Shown here one piece after another: positions 9,681-19,989 of a DNA stretch of 64,000 nucleotides. Below the pieces are notes generated by a model. That model ran no database searches. It saw only the letters and a program-made list of their open reading frames with translations, and was not told where the DNA came from. Position 1 is the stretch's first letter. Each line of letters begins with the position of its first letter. The translations under genes were made by a program, and so were the position numbers. The stretch is from Wolbachia endosymbiont of Oedothorax gibbosus (GTDB lineage Bacteria; Pseudomonadota; Alphaproteobacteria; Rickettsiales; Anaplasmataceae): assembly GCF_936270435.1 (NCBI RefSeq), contig NZ_OW370567.1:310001-374000 (forward strand). Reading direction: 5' to 3'.

Positions 9681-10916
9681 ATGTTAGAGACATTTAAAAA
9701 GTGGGGAACAGACCTTACGCTAAAGGTGAAGGATCTATTTAGTTCATCTGAGTCTCAAGTTTATGTCAAAGACCTTAGAAAGGTAATGACGTATGATGGA
9801 AGGAAATGTCAATATCCAAAAAATTACGATCAGATTAAAAAGTCTGGAAAAATTATAGAAGAGAAGGATAATGAGGGGAACAGCGTATATAAACTTGTAT
9901 ATGAGGGAAACAAGTTTAATCTAGCTTTAGTTAGTGAAGTTGATAATAGATCTTACTTTACTATCAACTTTTTAGTTAGTAAAGATAGGCGCGAGGTTAA
10001 TGATTATCATGGATTTTATAAGCTATTTGGCTTTTCAAAAATCGATCTTGAAAAACATATTCCAATTTTTGAAGCTGAAAAAACTAAGGATCCTCAATAT
10101 CCGTTTGAATTAACTAACTCTTCTGTGCTAACTAAAGAGGTAAAAAATAAAGAAGGTAAAGTTCAGGAAGTTGTTAATGAAAAAGGAAGAAATGGAAAAT
10201 TATTATACACTAGTGATTATAAGAAATTAAATACTAGTTTTTCTGAAGTTAGAGATCAGAATGGTAATCTAGAGCTAGATAAAAGTCTTATATCTGTTTC
10301 CTTTGTTTTTGTTGCAAGCTTGGCTAAAGTTTGTGCTAAATGGCTTACCTATTTACCTATGAAATCAGGGGAATATCTACTCAGTAAGCAAAACCCAATT
10401 GCAAAGTCTTTTGGCTATCTTTTGTTCACCCCTGCAGCAGCAGTAAAAAATTCAGTAAATATGTTAGCTACAATACTTAAGGCTCCAATTTTATTGTTTG
10501 TAGCAAATGAGAAAAAATATGGTGATGCTTACTTTACTATGTGGAAACATCAATGGAAAGAATGTTGGGAAGAAGCAAAAAGTGACTTTAATGTTATTAA
10601 AGGTGGAGAAAGGCTAAAGCCGGAGCAGAAGGATCATAAGCCACTTAGTATAGTGGGCACATGGGATGAGCTTGACGCTAGAAGGCCAGGTATTGAAAGA
10701 GACTTAGAAAAGGCACTGAATAAAAGTAGTGAAAGTATAGATAAATCTAGAGAACCAGGTGTTGGAGAAAGCTTAAAGAAGGAGGAGTTGCAAAACAAAA
10801 GTAATGAGAAAATAGCTGAGTCTGGAAATCAGAAGAGCAGCAATACTCACATTGAGAGAGAGCAAAATAAAAGAAACTCACAGCAAAAGCAGGCCCACAT
10901 GCCTCCATTTAACTAA
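9681..10916 (+). CDS. Hypothetical protein with central hydrophobic region
   Basis: A 411-aa product I do not recognise. Residues 1-200 are charged and soluble-looking. Two hydrophobic stretches follow (LISVSFVFVASLAKVCAKWL ~212-232 and SFGYLLFTPAAAVKNSVNML ~243-262, continuing to ILLFVANEK). The last 80 residues are very polar and rich in Lys, Glu, Ser, Asn and Gln, probably disordered. No catalytic motif is visible. It follows sdhD by 76 bases on the same strand but is probably not functionally linked. Confidence 0.6.
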   Translation: MLETFKKWGTDLTLKVKDLFSSSESQVYVKDLRKVMTYDGRKCQYPKNYDQIKKSGKIIEEKDNEGNSVYKLVYEGNKFNLALVSEVDNRSYFTINFLVSKDRREVNDYHGFYKLFGFSKIDLEKHIPIFEAEKTKDPQYPFELTNSSVLTKEVKNKEGKVQEVVNEKGRNGKLLYTSDYKKLNTSFSEVRDQNGNLELDKSLISVSFVFVASLAKVCAKWLTYLPMKSGEYLLSKQNPIAKSFGYLLFTPAAAVKNSVNMLATILKAPILLFVANEKKYGDAYFTMWKHQWKECWEEAKSDFNVIKGGERLKPEQKDHKPLSIVGTWDELDARRPGIERDLEKALNKSSESIDKSREPGVGESLKKEELQNKSNEKIAESGNQKSSNTHIEREQNKRNSQQKQAHMPPFN

Positions 10917-11022
10917 CCGTTACTTTAAATTACTTTCTACTTTCATTATCCCACAACAAAAACTTGCATGTATCTTGCTCTTAGTATAAGATATTAATTA
11001 TTTAATTAAATTTCTTAACTAA

Positions 11023-12312
11023 ATGCGCCCTGTAATATTATGTGGTGGTAGTGGCAGTAGACTTTGGCCTTTATCTAAGCCAAAGCAATTTCAAAAAATA
11101 TTCAGTCAGAACACTATGTTTCACAACACTTTGTTGAGGTTAAAAAGCGATTATATGCCACCCATAATTTCCACAAATATACAGTATGAGTCGTTAGTGA
11201 AGAAGGAGTTGCATGCGCTGCAAGAATATAAAGTGATTTTCGAACCAGTGAAAATTGGAACAGCAGCAGCGATATTAATTGCTGCGCTTCTCTGCAATGA
11301 AAACGATATAATGTTAATTCTGCCTTCAGACCATTTTATAGGTGATTTGAATAATTTTTATGCTTCCGTTGAGAAAGCATCTCAGCTAGCTTCTAAAACT
11401 AACTCTATAGTTACGTTTGGAGTTAAGCCTCATGAATTCAATTCTGAATACGGCTATATAAATGCAGTTTATGATCATAAGGAAAAGTATCATATAGTAA
11501 AGGATTTCATAGAGAAACCTGAGCATGAATTAAGCAACGATTATTATTGGAACTCTGGAATATTTGTATTTAAAGCAAAGCGCTACATAGATGAGATTAA
11601 AAAATCTGCCCCGACTCTTTATAATTTATGTTTTAAACATTTCACACCGCAAGAGAGATTTCTGTATTTAAAACAACGAGATTTTGCAGGAATTGAAGGC
11701 GTCTCTATTGATTACTTGGTGATGGAAAAAGCAAAAAACGTTGCAATGATAGAAGCTAATTTCGATTGGCTGGATGTTGGAACTTGGAATTCAGTTTTAG
11801 AATTGAGTGAGAAGTTTAGCAAAGAACCGGTGTCATTTCAGCATGTGATTAGAGAAAAAGAACCAGTTTCAACGACAGAAAGTAATAAAAATTTATTGGG
11901 TAGAGCTTATAAGCAACCAAACAAAAGCCTAATATCGTTTATTAATAAGGTTAAGAAAGCAAAAGCGATAAGAAGAGAAATCAAGCCATGGGGATTTTAT
12001 AGTATAATTTTAATGAGCGAAAATTTTCTTATAAAATATCTTTTTATAAATCCATTAAGCTGCACTTCTAAGCAATTCCATCACTATAGAGATGAATGCC
12101 ATATAGTACTATCAGGAGTTGGGTATATTAGTTTAGACGACAAAGAATATGCTATAGTAAAAGACCATATGATAGAAATCCCAAGGGAAGTTTCCCATAG
12201 GATTGAAAATAGAAGCACAAGCTCTCCACTTGAAATAGTTGAATTTCAGATAGGAGAGCATTTATCTGATAATGATATAGTAAGGTTGGATGATGTATAT
12301 GGAAGATTTTGA
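11023..12312 (+). CDS. manC: Mannose-1-phosphate guanylyltransferase / mannose-6-phosphate isomerase type protein
   Basis: Makes GDP-mannose from mannose-1-P and GTP, with a fused cupin domain of type II phosphomannose isomerases. The N-terminus MRPVILCGGSGSRLWPLSKPKQF is the nucleotidyltransferase signature, and FIEKPEHE is the second conserved motif of the domain. The C-terminal cupin (~320-429) contains SKQFHHYRDECHIVLSGVG with metal-binding His and Glu. At 429 aa it is shorter than the usual ~470, mainly in the linker. Its sugar-nucleotide role in Wolbachia, which has no LPS, is unclear; the family assignment itself is firm. Confidence 0.85.
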   Translation: MRPVILCGGSGSRLWPLSKPKQFQKIFSQNTMFHNTLLRLKSDYMPPIISTNIQYESLVKKELHALQEYKVIFEPVKIGTAAAILIAALLCNENDIMLILPSDHFIGDLNNFYASVEKASQLASKTNSIVTFGVKPHEFNSEYGYINAVYDHKEKYHIVKDFIEKPEHELSNDYYWNSGIFVFKAKRYIDEIKKSAPTLYNLCFKHFTPQERFLYLKQRDFAGIEGVSIDYLVMEKAKNVAMIEANFDWLDVGTWNSVLELSEKFSKEPVSFQHVIREKEPVSTTESNKNLLGRAYKQPNKSLISFINKVKKAKAIRREIKPWGFYSIILMSENFLIKYLFINPLSCTSKQFHHYRDECHIVLSGVGYISLDDKEYAIVKDHMIEIPREVSHRIENRSTSSPLEIVEFQIGEHLSDNDIVRLDDVYGRF

Positions 12313-12708
12313 AGTTCTAATGTTAAGGTCATAACTGTATGAACATTGTGATTTGAGGGCAAATCTCTACCAGGGAAGGGTGTCATCCCAGTGCTTCGAC
12401 ACTGGGATCCAGCTTTCATGCAACCTCATCAAAAACGTTTATTCAGCATAAGATCAGCTGCTTTCTACGCTCACCAAATCAGTTTACTTATTTGCAAGCA
12501 AAAATTTCCTGGATGCCAGTGTCAAGCACTGACCATTTGCTGTGTTTAACAAAAACAAATGTTCGTATAGCTGTATGTTAAGGTATTGAATATATTCTAT
12601 AAGTCTGCTAAATTTAAGGAAGCAAAAATCTCTAGTTTTCAAATAAAGAAAAGTCTACAATTATACGAAGTTTCAAGAATATAATGTTTAACCTCAAAAT
12701 ATTTTGTA
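12313..12708. repeat. Intergenic region with palindromic repeat pair
   Basis: No gene. Arms of the GTCATCCCAGTG palindrome lie at 12382-12410 and 12508-12531 around a ~100-base AT-rich loop (ATGCAACCTCATCAAAAAC...). A similar arm-loop-arm unit occurs at 44500-44655, including the related loop ATGCAACCACATTAAAGCC. The rest is AT-rich and probably carries the promoter of the LolC/E gene. Confidence 0.65.
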
Positions 12709-13938
12709 ATGTCCATTGCCTTTGAAATTACTATGGCTGCTTGCTATTTGCGGGCGAAAAATGCCAGATTTTGCTCTATAATGACTTTGTTCTCTATTAT
12801 CGGTATTGCCCTTGGAGTTGCAACACTAATAGTGGTGATGTCTGTGATGAACGGATTCAGAGCAAAGTTGCTTGACTCAATACTTGGCATTGATGGCCAT
12901 ATTAATGTTTATTTTGATAGGAACATAAATTCAGATTATTGTGCAGTTTCAAAATCTATTGAGAGAATTCCTGGTATATTAAAAGCTACTCCTATGACCA
13001 ATGATCAAGTTATTATTGTAGCAAATGGTAAAATTGCAGGTAGCGTAGTGCGAGGTGTGTCAACTAAAGATTTGCTTGATAGTACTGCCGTTACAAATAA
13101 TGTAATTATAGGTGATGTAAAAAAATTTGATGAAGGGATAATAATAGGAGCACGCTTAGCAGAAGTTTTGAACATTGACTATGGCGACGAAATTACGTTT
13201 ATATCATCTGAAGAATTTGATGCATTACTTGGTGAAATGCCGCGAATGAAAAAATATAAAGTTATAGCAATATTTGATATGGGTATGTTTGAGTATGATA
13301 ATACCTTGATATATATGCCTCTAAAATCAGCACAAGCCTTTTTTAATTATAAAAATAGCATAAAAAATATAGAAGTACTTGTAGACGACGTTACTAGAGC
13401 TGATAAGCTGGCAGATGCTATAGAAAAAGAAATAGGAATGGAAGCTGAAAGTTGGCAATCACAGCAAAGCCATTATTTTAGTGCTTTAAAAACTGAAAGA
13501 AATGTGATGTTTTTAATTCTCACTTTGATTATAGTTGTAGCAGCGTTTAATATTATCTCAAATTTAATGATGATAGTGCAAGAAAAGAAATCCGCGATTG
13601 CAATTATGCGTACATTTGGTGCAACAAGTGGAAGCATTATGCGTATATTTTGCGCTTGTGGTCTATTAATCGGTTTTGCGGGAACTTGTCTTGGCTGTAT
13701 TATAGGTATCGTTTTTTCTCTCAATATCGAAAGTATTAGAGTATTTTTAGAAAGCATTACTAACATCAAGCTATTTGACCCTATGATATACTTTTTTTCA
13801 AGTTTGCCAGTGATATTAGTACCCCAAGACGTAGTAAATATTTCTGCACTTGCGTTACTCTTATCATTTTTAGCGACAATTGCTCCTGCGTTGCAGGCAG
13901 CTGCACAAGATCCTGCGGAGATACTACGTTATGAATGA
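12709..13938 (+). CDS. Lipoprotein-releasing ABC transporter permease (LolC/LolE family)
   Basis: Inner-membrane permease that extracts lipoproteins for transfer to the outer membrane, working with LolD. The 409-aa product has the classic layout: an N-terminal helix with IGIALGVATLIVVMSVMNGFRAKL, a large periplasmic domain (~45-260), then three C-terminal helices with NLMMIVQEKKSAIAIMRTFGA in the cytosolic coupling loop. The family also fits FtsX-like permeases, but the MNGFR motif favours LolC/E. It overlaps the next gene by 8 bases (ATGAATGA). Confidence 0.9.
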   Translation: MSIAFEITMAACYLRAKNARFCSIMTLFSIIGIALGVATLIVVMSVMNGFRAKLLDSILGIDGHINVYFDRNINSDYCAVSKSIERIPGILKATPMTNDQVIIVANGKIAGSVVRGVSTKDLLDSTAVTNNVIIGDVKKFDEGIIIGARLAEVLNIDYGDEITFISSEEFDALLGEMPRMKKYKVIAIFDMGMFEYDNTLIYMPLKSAQAFFNYKNSIKNIEVLVDDVTRADKLADAIEKEIGMEAESWQSQQSHYFSALKTERNVMFLILTLIIVVAAFNIISNLMMIVQEKKSAIAIMRTFGATSGSIMRIFCACGLLIGFAGTCLGCIIGIVFSLNIESIRVFLESITNIKLFDPMIYFFSSLPVILVPQDVVNISALALLLSFLATIAPALQAAAQDPAEILRYE

Positions 13939-14662
13939 TACTCAGCAAAAGTACATAGGTTGGTTCTTAATTGTGTTATTATTTGCCAGTTATATTACAA
14001 TAAATACCATAGTATTTTTGAAAATAAATCAGCAGGAAAGCGATGATAATATAAAAGTTTTGACGGAAAATATAGATGAATTGAAAATGTTGCTTGAAGT
14101 TAATCAATCTAGAACGGAAAAAAAGATATTTGACTTAAAGAGAAGTCAGCATGCTCAGTGTGAGCAAGGTGATAATAACTCAAGATGTAAGAACCTTGCA
14201 AAATTGCTATTACTTGTGGTTAAAATGAAGAATTCGTTATTCCGAGAAGCAAAATTTGATAACCATATAAATTCAATAAAGCCTTTGATATCAGAGCTTG
14301 ACGATCTAGAGATAGAAAATGCGGTAAACGAATTGGAAAACTTGAAAGAAATAAGTACTTTACCTGAACTCAAAGCATCTTTTGAAAAAACTGTTGATAC
14401 TATCTATTACAACAAAAGTACATTGTCTAAAAAAATCATTTCAAACTGGATAAAGGTAGACGACCGGAATGATCCATTAAGAGTAAAGTTTGCAGAAATT
14501 GAGGAGTCAATAAACGATAATGATTGGCAGAGCATAGCTACTATAATAGGAGATTTAGCACACCCAGAATTCAAGCCATGGCTGAATAAATTGAATGGTC
14601 TTATTGTAGCTTCTAAGAATATTTCGACAATATATCATCACTTATTACAATATATCTCATGA
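13931..14662 (+). CDS. Membrane-anchored coiled-coil protein (mitofilin-like, HemY partner)
   Basis: A 243-aa product with one N-terminal helix (KYIGWFLIVLLFASYITINTIVFL) followed by a heptad-rich coiled coil (~35-75) and a helical C-terminal domain. In many alphaproteobacteria a mitofilin/Mic60-like protein precedes hemY; the position and architecture fit here, although sequence similarity is not obvious by eye. It starts inside the LolC/E stop and overlaps hemY by ATGA, implying translational coupling of all three. The ATG at 13931 is chosen over the longer open frame at 13880. Confidence 0.6.
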   Translation: MNDTQQKYIGWFLIVLLFASYITINTIVFLKINQQESDDNIKVLTENIDELKMLLEVNQSRTEKKIFDLKRSQHAQCEQGDNNSRCKNLAKLLLLVVKMKNSLFREAKFDNHINSIKPLISELDDLEIENAVNELENLKEISTLPELKASFEKTVDTIYYNKSTLSKKIISNWIKVDDRNDPLRVKFAEIEESINDNDWQSIATIIGDLAHPEFKPWLNKLNGLIVASKNISTIYHHLLQYIS

Positions 14663-15879
14663 TTTATTTTATAATTTTCGCTTTTTCGTTTTTATTTGGT
14701 ATATGGGTCAAGGTAAGTGGTGAAGTAATAAAATTGGAATTAGGCAATTACACTATAAGTATTGATCTATATTTCATTATTTTTACTTGTGTAGTTTTAT
14801 TATTTTTATTAATTACACTTGTACGCTTTTTTTCCTCCATTTCATCAACATTTGCCAACATAAGAAATAGAAGAAGGGATAGGGAAGAATTGCTTCTCTT
14901 TGAAGCTTTCTTTAGCATAGACTTAGACAATACAGAGAATGCTGAAAAGCTAGTTAAAAGTCTAAATGATAAGAGCGATAGGTTATCTTTAATAAAGCTC
15001 TTTAACTCAGGTAAGACGGGAAATTACAGCTTTTTCAGTAACGGTTTAAAAAATATTGCAAATAAAAATCGTAACTTAGCTCTACTTCTAGCCAATAAGC
15101 TGATTGTCCACCTCAAACAAGAAAAAGTAGTCTTTCAAAAATTTATAGAATATTGCTCTAGTTCAATTAATGATAAAATGCTATCTATTCCCTTTCAAAT
15201 AGAGCATTGCATATTGAAAGAAGATTGGATTAATGCAATTTTGAAGTTGAAGGAAGCAGTTAAGTTCAATATTTTTCTTCCCTTTGACCATAAAGAAATG
15301 TTTGCAGTTTTTTATTGTGCTTTGGCAAAACAATATGAAAGTAAAGGGGATTTTAAAGGAGCTATAAAGTCTTTATTCAGAGCACAAAGTTATTATGCAA
15401 CCTTTCGGCCCATCAATTATTTAAAAGCAGAATTATATATTAAACTTGGAAAAATCAGAAAAGCTTCTGCAGTGCTAGAGGCAGAATATGCAGTAAATCC
15501 TACTCCTCAGTCAGCTAGAATGTACATCAATTTAAATAGTAAAGGTGCTGAAAGACTATACAACTTACGCCCTGATTATTATTTTAGTTACTGTTTACTT
15601 GCTCTGTCCTCAATGAGTTCAGGTAAATATGATCTTGCAAGTCAATATTTAGACACTGCTATGAAAAAAGCTAATTACATGTCAATCTACTTTATTGTAA
15701 TACAACTCAAGGTTACATTGCAAGAACATGACAAGGTAATTTATTGGCTAAACAAGATGGGCTCAGAAGCTTTGCCTGATCCAGGCTGGAAATGTAAAAA
15801 TTGTAACAAAGAACTAAAGCAATGGGATCATAAATGTTCAAATTGCAATAGTTTTAATTGTGTTTATTATATATTATAA
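14659..15879 (+). CDS. HemY-like membrane TPR protein
   Basis: A 406-aa product with two N-terminal membrane helices (MIYFIIFAFSFLFGIWV and IDLYFIIFTCVVLLFLLITLV) typical of the HemY N-domain, then TPR-like helical pairs (AKQYESKGDFKGAIKSLFRA; AELYIKLGKIRKASAVLE). The C-terminus carries a rubredoxin-like knuckle, WKCKNCNKELKQWDHKCSNCN, common in alphaproteobacterial HemY. The biochemical role of HemY proteins is not settled. It forms an operon with the preceding coiled-coil protein. Confidence 0.8.
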   Translation: MIYFIIFAFSFLFGIWVKVSGEVIKLELGNYTISIDLYFIIFTCVVLLFLLITLVRFFSSISSTFANIRNRRRDREELLLFEAFFSIDLDNTENAEKLVKSLNDKSDRLSLIKLFNSGKTGNYSFFSNGLKNIANKNRNLALLLANKLIVHLKQEKVVFQKFIEYCSSSINDKMLSIPFQIEHCILKEDWINAILKLKEAVKFNIFLPFDHKEMFAVFYCALAKQYESKGDFKGAIKSLFRAQSYYATFRPINYLKAELYIKLGKIRKASAVLEAEYAVNPTPQSARMYINLNSKGAERLYNLRPDYYFSYCLLALSSMSSGKYDLASQYLDTAMKKANYMSIYFIVIQLKVTLQEHDKVIYWLNKMGSEALPDPGWKCKNCNKELKQWDHKCSNCNSFNCVYYIL

Positions 15880-16088
15880 GATTCCACAAAGTGTGATGAT
15901 AATAATATATGGGAAATTACCATCAAAGACCTCTATTGAACAATTTTTGGGGTAGATCTCTTAATATAACCCTTATTTCAAAATAATAAACCTGCAAGTT
16001 TTTTAGTTAGACTTGGTTCTAATGTCAAAAAAACTTGCTTTTAGACACTAACAATTATATATTTTAATAAATCAGGGTTGTATACAAA

Positions 16089-16952
16089 ATGAAGAGCTTA
16101 AAGGAATTATCCTTAAGAATTAAGAATATTAGGTCTGTGCAGAAAACCACGAAAATAATGCAAATGGTTTCTGCAGCAAAGTTATTACAAAGCCAAAAGA
16201 AATTATCAAATTCAAAATTATATATATCTAAGCTGCATAGCATTATTTCTTCATTAATGCTATCAGTTGATCAAAAATTATTGGCAAAAATTCTAAATAT
16301 CAGTAATGACGATTCTTACCTAGTATTCATTGTTGCGTCTGATCGTGGCTTGTGCGGCAACTTTAACTCTTCTATTGTCAAATTTAGTCAAAATAAGTTA
16401 ATCGCAAATGGCAAAAAAGTAGATGTTGTATTTCTTGGTAAAAAAGCTTTTGATATAGGTAAAAATAGATTTGACTCTAAAAATATCTTAAAAATTGAAA
16501 ATAGTAAGGGAATCACGTTAAAGCACGTAGAAGCTTTGGTTGGTAGTATAGATTTAAGTAAATACGATAAAGTTAAAGTTTTTTATAGTAAATTCTATAA
16601 TACCTTCACGCAAAAACCAATGTTGGAAACAATAAAACCATGGAGTAAAGACTCATCCTTGATTGATAGCTCTCTGGCTGGTCCAACAACAGATTACGGC
16701 TATGAGTATGAACCACAAAATATTGAATTTATTTTAAAATGTTTGGTTCAAGATTACGTTGTAATTGCTCTTTACTCTGCTTTGCTTGAAAGTGCAACAA
16801 GTGAGAATAGTGCTAGGATGGTTGCTATGGAATCAGCAAACAGAAACACTAAAGAGATGCTGAACAAACTAGCATTGCTTTATAATCGTTCTCGTCAAGC
16901 AGCAATTACAACTGATTTAATTGAAGTTATAGGTGGTGCAGAGTCTTTATAA
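16089..16952 (+). CDS. atpG: ATP synthase F1 subunit gamma
   Basis: Central rotor shaft of F1-ATPase. The 287-aa product has the conserved N-terminal [26 protein letters not shown] and C-terminal [22 protein letters not shown], the two helices of the coiled coil. It lies apart from other atp genes, as is common in Rickettsiales where the operon is split. The ~200-base AT-rich gap upstream probably holds its promoter. The next gene follows after 18 bases. Confidence 0.95.
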   Translation: MKSLKELSLRIKNIRSVQKTTKIMQMVSAAKLLQSQKKLSNSKLYISKLHSIISSLMLSVDQKLLAKILNISNDDSYLVFIVASDRGLCGNFNSSIVKFSQNKLIANGKKVDVVFLGKKAFDIGKNRFDSKNILKIENSKGITLKHVEALVGSIDLSKYDKVKVFYSKFYNTFTQKPMLETIKPWSKDSSLIDSSLAGPTTDYGYEYEPQNIEFILKCLVQDYVVIALYSALLESATSENSARMVAMESANRNTKEMLNKLALLYNRSRQAAITTDLIEVIGGAESL

Positions 16953-16970
16953 AAATCTAAGGAATAGAAA

Positions 16971-18305
16971 ATGAATATATTAAATATTGCAGCAGATATC
17001 ACTAAATTAATAAAAAAGCAGAATCAAGACGCGGAAGTTACAATATATGAAACTAATAAGACTTCAGTTTCTCAGCGTCTATCAAAAATTGAGCAAATAT
17101 CACAATCTAAAAATTGCACTGTAGGAATCAGAGCTATAGCAGGTAAAAACAAAGCTGCGTATATTTCTACAAACGATTTGAATAATCTTAGTGATACGGT
17201 AAGCCAAGTGGTAGAAATGGCAAAGAATGCGCCAGAAGATCCTTGTATCAATTTTGCTATAAATGGTAGTAATTATATCTCTTCTGCAGATTTAAGTATC
17301 TCAGATAATAATGTTGTAACCGTTGATAATCTAAAAGAAATTGCTGAAGCTGCAGAAAATTCAGCCCTTGCACATAAGAGTATCACTAATTCTGAAGGAG
17401 CCTCTTCTTCATACGCTTTAGTGAATACAGTATTATCAACTGTTTCTGGTTTTATTGGCTCGTTTAGTAAATCAACCTTTGCTAATTGGGTCTCTGTTGT
17501 TGCTGGAAAAGAAAGTGAAATGAGGGTTGGCTACGATTATGATATAGCATGTAATTTTAGCGATTTAAAATCGCCAGAATTAATAGGAAAAGAGGCAGCG
17601 AAAAGAGCAATTGATCAATTGAATTCACGTACAATTAAAACTGGTAAATTTCCAGTTATTTTTGAAAAAAGAGCAGCAAAGGAGCTAGTAAAAAGTTTCT
17701 CTTCTGCTATAAATGGGAGCAGTATTGTAAGCAACAGTTCTTTCTTGAGGAGTAGTTTAAACGCTCAGATTTTCAATGATAGAATTAACATTATCGATGA
17801 TCCATTGTTGCCAAGAGGCATAGCATCGAGACCATTTGATGGAGAAGGGATAACTAGCAAAAAAAATATATTTGTAAAAAACGGAATATTACAAAATTGG
17901 ATTTTAGACTTATACTCGGCTAAAAAATTAGACTTAGAAACAACCGGAAATGCAACTCGTGCAAGTAATGCTGCAATTATTCCTGCAGCTAGTAACTTCT
18001 ACATTGAGAATGGTAATGTATCGCTTGAAGAATTAATTCAGGAAGTAAAAGAGGGAGTATATGTAACTGGTTTATTTGGTTTTGGTGTCAATTTAATCAA
18101 TGGCGATTACAGCCAAGGTGCTTCCGGATTTTTTATAGAAAATGGAAAAATAACGTATCCAATACATGAGATTACCATTGCTAGCAATTTGAAGGATATG
18201 TTTAGCAATTTAGTCGTTGCAGATGATCTAACTTTTTGTGGGCAATTTAATTCACCAACGATTAAAGTTAGCGAAATGACGGTTGCAGGTTCGCTTAACA
18301 ATTAA
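16971..18305 (+). CDS. pmbA: TldD/PmbA family protein (PmbA/TldE)
   Basis: Subunit of the TldD-TldE metalloprotease, which trims peptides in other bacteria. The 444-aa product has the N-domain with ITKLIKKQNQDAEVTIYE and the C-domain motifs RATGN-type TTGNATRASNA and LFGFGVNLINGDYSQGASGFFIENGKITYPI, characteristic of the family. It lacks the HExxxH zinc motif of TldD, so it is the TldE-like partner. It sits 18 bases after atpG. Confidence 0.9.
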   Translation: MNILNIAADITKLIKKQNQDAEVTIYETNKTSVSQRLSKIEQISQSKNCTVGIRAIAGKNKAAYISTNDLNNLSDTVSQVVEMAKNAPEDPCINFAINGSNYISSADLSISDNNVVTVDNLKEIAEAAENSALAHKSITNSEGASSSYALVNTVLSTVSGFIGSFSKSTFANWVSVVAGKESEMRVGYDYDIACNFSDLKSPELIGKEAAKRAIDQLNSRTIKTGKFPVIFEKRAAKELVKSFSSAINGSSIVSNSSFLRSSLNAQIFNDRINIIDDPLLPRGIASRPFDGEGITSKKNIFVKNGILQNWILDLYSAKKLDLETTGNATRASNAAIIPAASNFYIENGNVSLEELIQEVKEGVYVTGLFGFGVNLINGDYSQGASGFFIENGKITYPIHEITIASNLKDMFSNLVVADDLTFCGQFNSPTIKVSEMTVAGSLNN

Positions 18306-18478
18306 AAAATTTAGTTGCATCAAGTACAACAATTGTATATTATTGTAATTAATGTTAAGAATAGACTATGGAGTATAAGGGTTTAGTTTCAATAACTAAG
18401 CTTAAGACATTCTCAATCGTAATTTCAAAGTTTTTCATCACATTAGTAATGTTAGTTAATAGTTTAGGAGTTGTTTAA

Positions 18479-18724
18479 ATGGAATTTGGTAATGTAAAAT
18501 GGTTTAATGCCGAAAAAGGCTATGGTTTCATCAAGCCAGAAGGTGTAGGGGGTGACGTTTTTGTACATATTAGCGAATTGGAACGTTCAGGAATAAGAGC
18601 TGATTCACTCAGGGGAGAAAATAAGGAGAGGGGAATAAAAGGAGAAAGGGTAAGCTATGATCTGAAAGAGGAGCGTGGTAAAAAATCTGCAATAAATTTA
18701 AGACTAGTCGCAGTTGCAGGTTAA
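18479..18724 (+). CDS. Cold-shock domain protein
   Basis: Single-stranded nucleic-acid-binding RNA chaperone. The 81-aa product contains both RNP motifs of the cold-shock fold, [15 protein letters not shown] (RNP1) and [10 protein letters not shown] (RNP2), and ends with the last strand [12 protein letters not shown] small insertion ([12 protein letters not shown]) in the loop between strands is alphaproteobacterial in style. It is followed after 35 bases by a DEAD-box helicase; CSP and DEAD-box helicases often act together on structured RNA. Confidence 0.95.
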   Translation: MEFGNVKWFNAEKGYGFIKPEGVGGDVFVHISELERSGIRADSLRGENKERGIKGERVSYDLKEERGKKSAINLRLVAVAG

Positions 18725-18759
18725 TCTATTATGAAGCTTTTTAATAGAGTTAACGTATT

Positions 18760-19989
18760 GTGAACAATTTTCATGAGATGGGTCTCCCAGTCTCGCTTAA
18801 GCAAGCGCTAGATAAAAATAATCTTTCTCTTCCAACTCCTATTCAAGCGCAGGCAATTCCTTTAGCCTTACAGGGTAAGGACATTCTTGGATCTGCACAG
18901 ACGGGAACAGGGAAAACTCTAGCGTTTGCTATTCCACTGGTTGCAAAATTGCTGGATAAATCCAGTACTGGGTTAGCTTTAGTTGTCGTGCCTACAAGAG
19001 AGCTTGCAGGTCAAGTAAAAAGGGAAATAGAAGAAAAGCTTTTACCTAAAAGTTCAATTCTTAAGCTTGCTTTATTGATTGGTGGGGCACCTATCTTCGA
19101 ACAAATAAAACAGCTGAGTGTAAAACCTAAAATTATAGTAGGTACACCTGGCCGTATTATTGATCATATTAAACGCAAAACTCTATCTCTTCATAATATT
19201 AGTACTCTTGTACTTGATGAAACGGATCGTATGTTTGATATGGGCTTTGGAGTTCAGATTGAAGAAATTATGAAGCATTTGCCTAAAATAAGGCAAACTC
19301 TTATGTTTTCTGCAACTCTTCCTGGAGATATAGTAAAACTTGCTGAAAAATATCTTAATCAACCAGAGCGTGTTTCTGTTGATTGTCAGGCTACAACTTC
19401 TGCAAAAATAAAGCAAGAAGTTGTTTGCGTATCAGAGCTCGGAAAATATGAGAAGCTTTTGGGGCAGTTAGGCCAGCGTGAGGGATCAATCATTATTTTT
19501 GTAAAAACAAAGTATGGAGCAGATCAACTAGCTAACAAATTACGCAAAGATGATTATAGTGCTTTGGCAATTCATGGTGATTTAAGGCAGCACAAACGTG
19601 AAAGGGTCATTAATTCTTTTCGTCGTGGGCGCAATAAAATCATGGTTGCAACAGATGTCGCTTCTCGCGGCCTTGATATTCCCCACATTCAGCATGTTAT
19701 CAATTATGATGCACCACAATCGCAAGCTGACTATATTCATCGTATAGGTAGAACTGCACGCGCTGGAGCTGAAGGACATGCGCTATCTTTTGTTACACCT
19801 CAAGATAAGAGAAGGCTGCCTGCACTGGCAGACAAAGAAGGAGAGCCAAATTTTGATTGTAGTGTGCAATTTAAAAAACGTAACAGCAAAAAGGTCTTTA
19901 GAAGGCCAAGTACGTTAAAGACTAAATATGGTAGAAAAAAGATTAATGCATTTAAGAAGAACAGCAAAGTACTAGAAAAAGCGTATTAA
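18760..19989 (+). CDS. DEAD-box RNA helicase (RhlE-like) with DETD motif II
   Basis: ATP-dependent RNA unwinding, with roles in ribosome assembly or mRNA decay. It starts at GTG. Motifs in order: Q-motif PTPIQAQAIP (~26), Walker A AQTGTGKT (46-53), PTRELAGQ, GTPGR, motif II DETD (153-156) instead of DEAD, SAT, and HRIGRTARAG (VI). The C-terminal tail is Lys/Arg-rich (KKRNSKKVFRRPS..., TKYGRKK), as expected for RNA binding. The Ala-to-Thr change in motif II is unusual, but the core Asp-Glu is kept, so activity is likely. Paired with the cold-shock gene upstream. Confidence 0.9.
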   Translation: MNNFHEMGLPVSLKQALDKNNLSLPTPIQAQAIPLALQGKDILGSAQTGTGKTLAFAIPLVAKLLDKSSTGLALVVVPTRELAGQVKREIEEKLLPKSSILKLALLIGGAPIFEQIKQLSVKPKIIVGTPGRIIDHIKRKTLSLHNISTLVLDETDRMFDMGFGVQIEEIMKHLPKIRQTLMFSATLPGDIVKLAEKYLNQPERVSVDCQATTSAKIKQEVVCVSELGKYEKLLGQLGQREGSIIIFVKTKYGADQLANKLRKDDYSALAIHGDLRQHKRERVINSFRRGRNKIMVATDVASRGLDIPHIQHVINYDAPQSQADYIHRIGRTARAGAEGHALSFVTPQDKRRLPALADKEGEPNFDCSVQFKKRNSKKVFRRPSTLKTKYGRKKINAFKKNSKVLEKAY

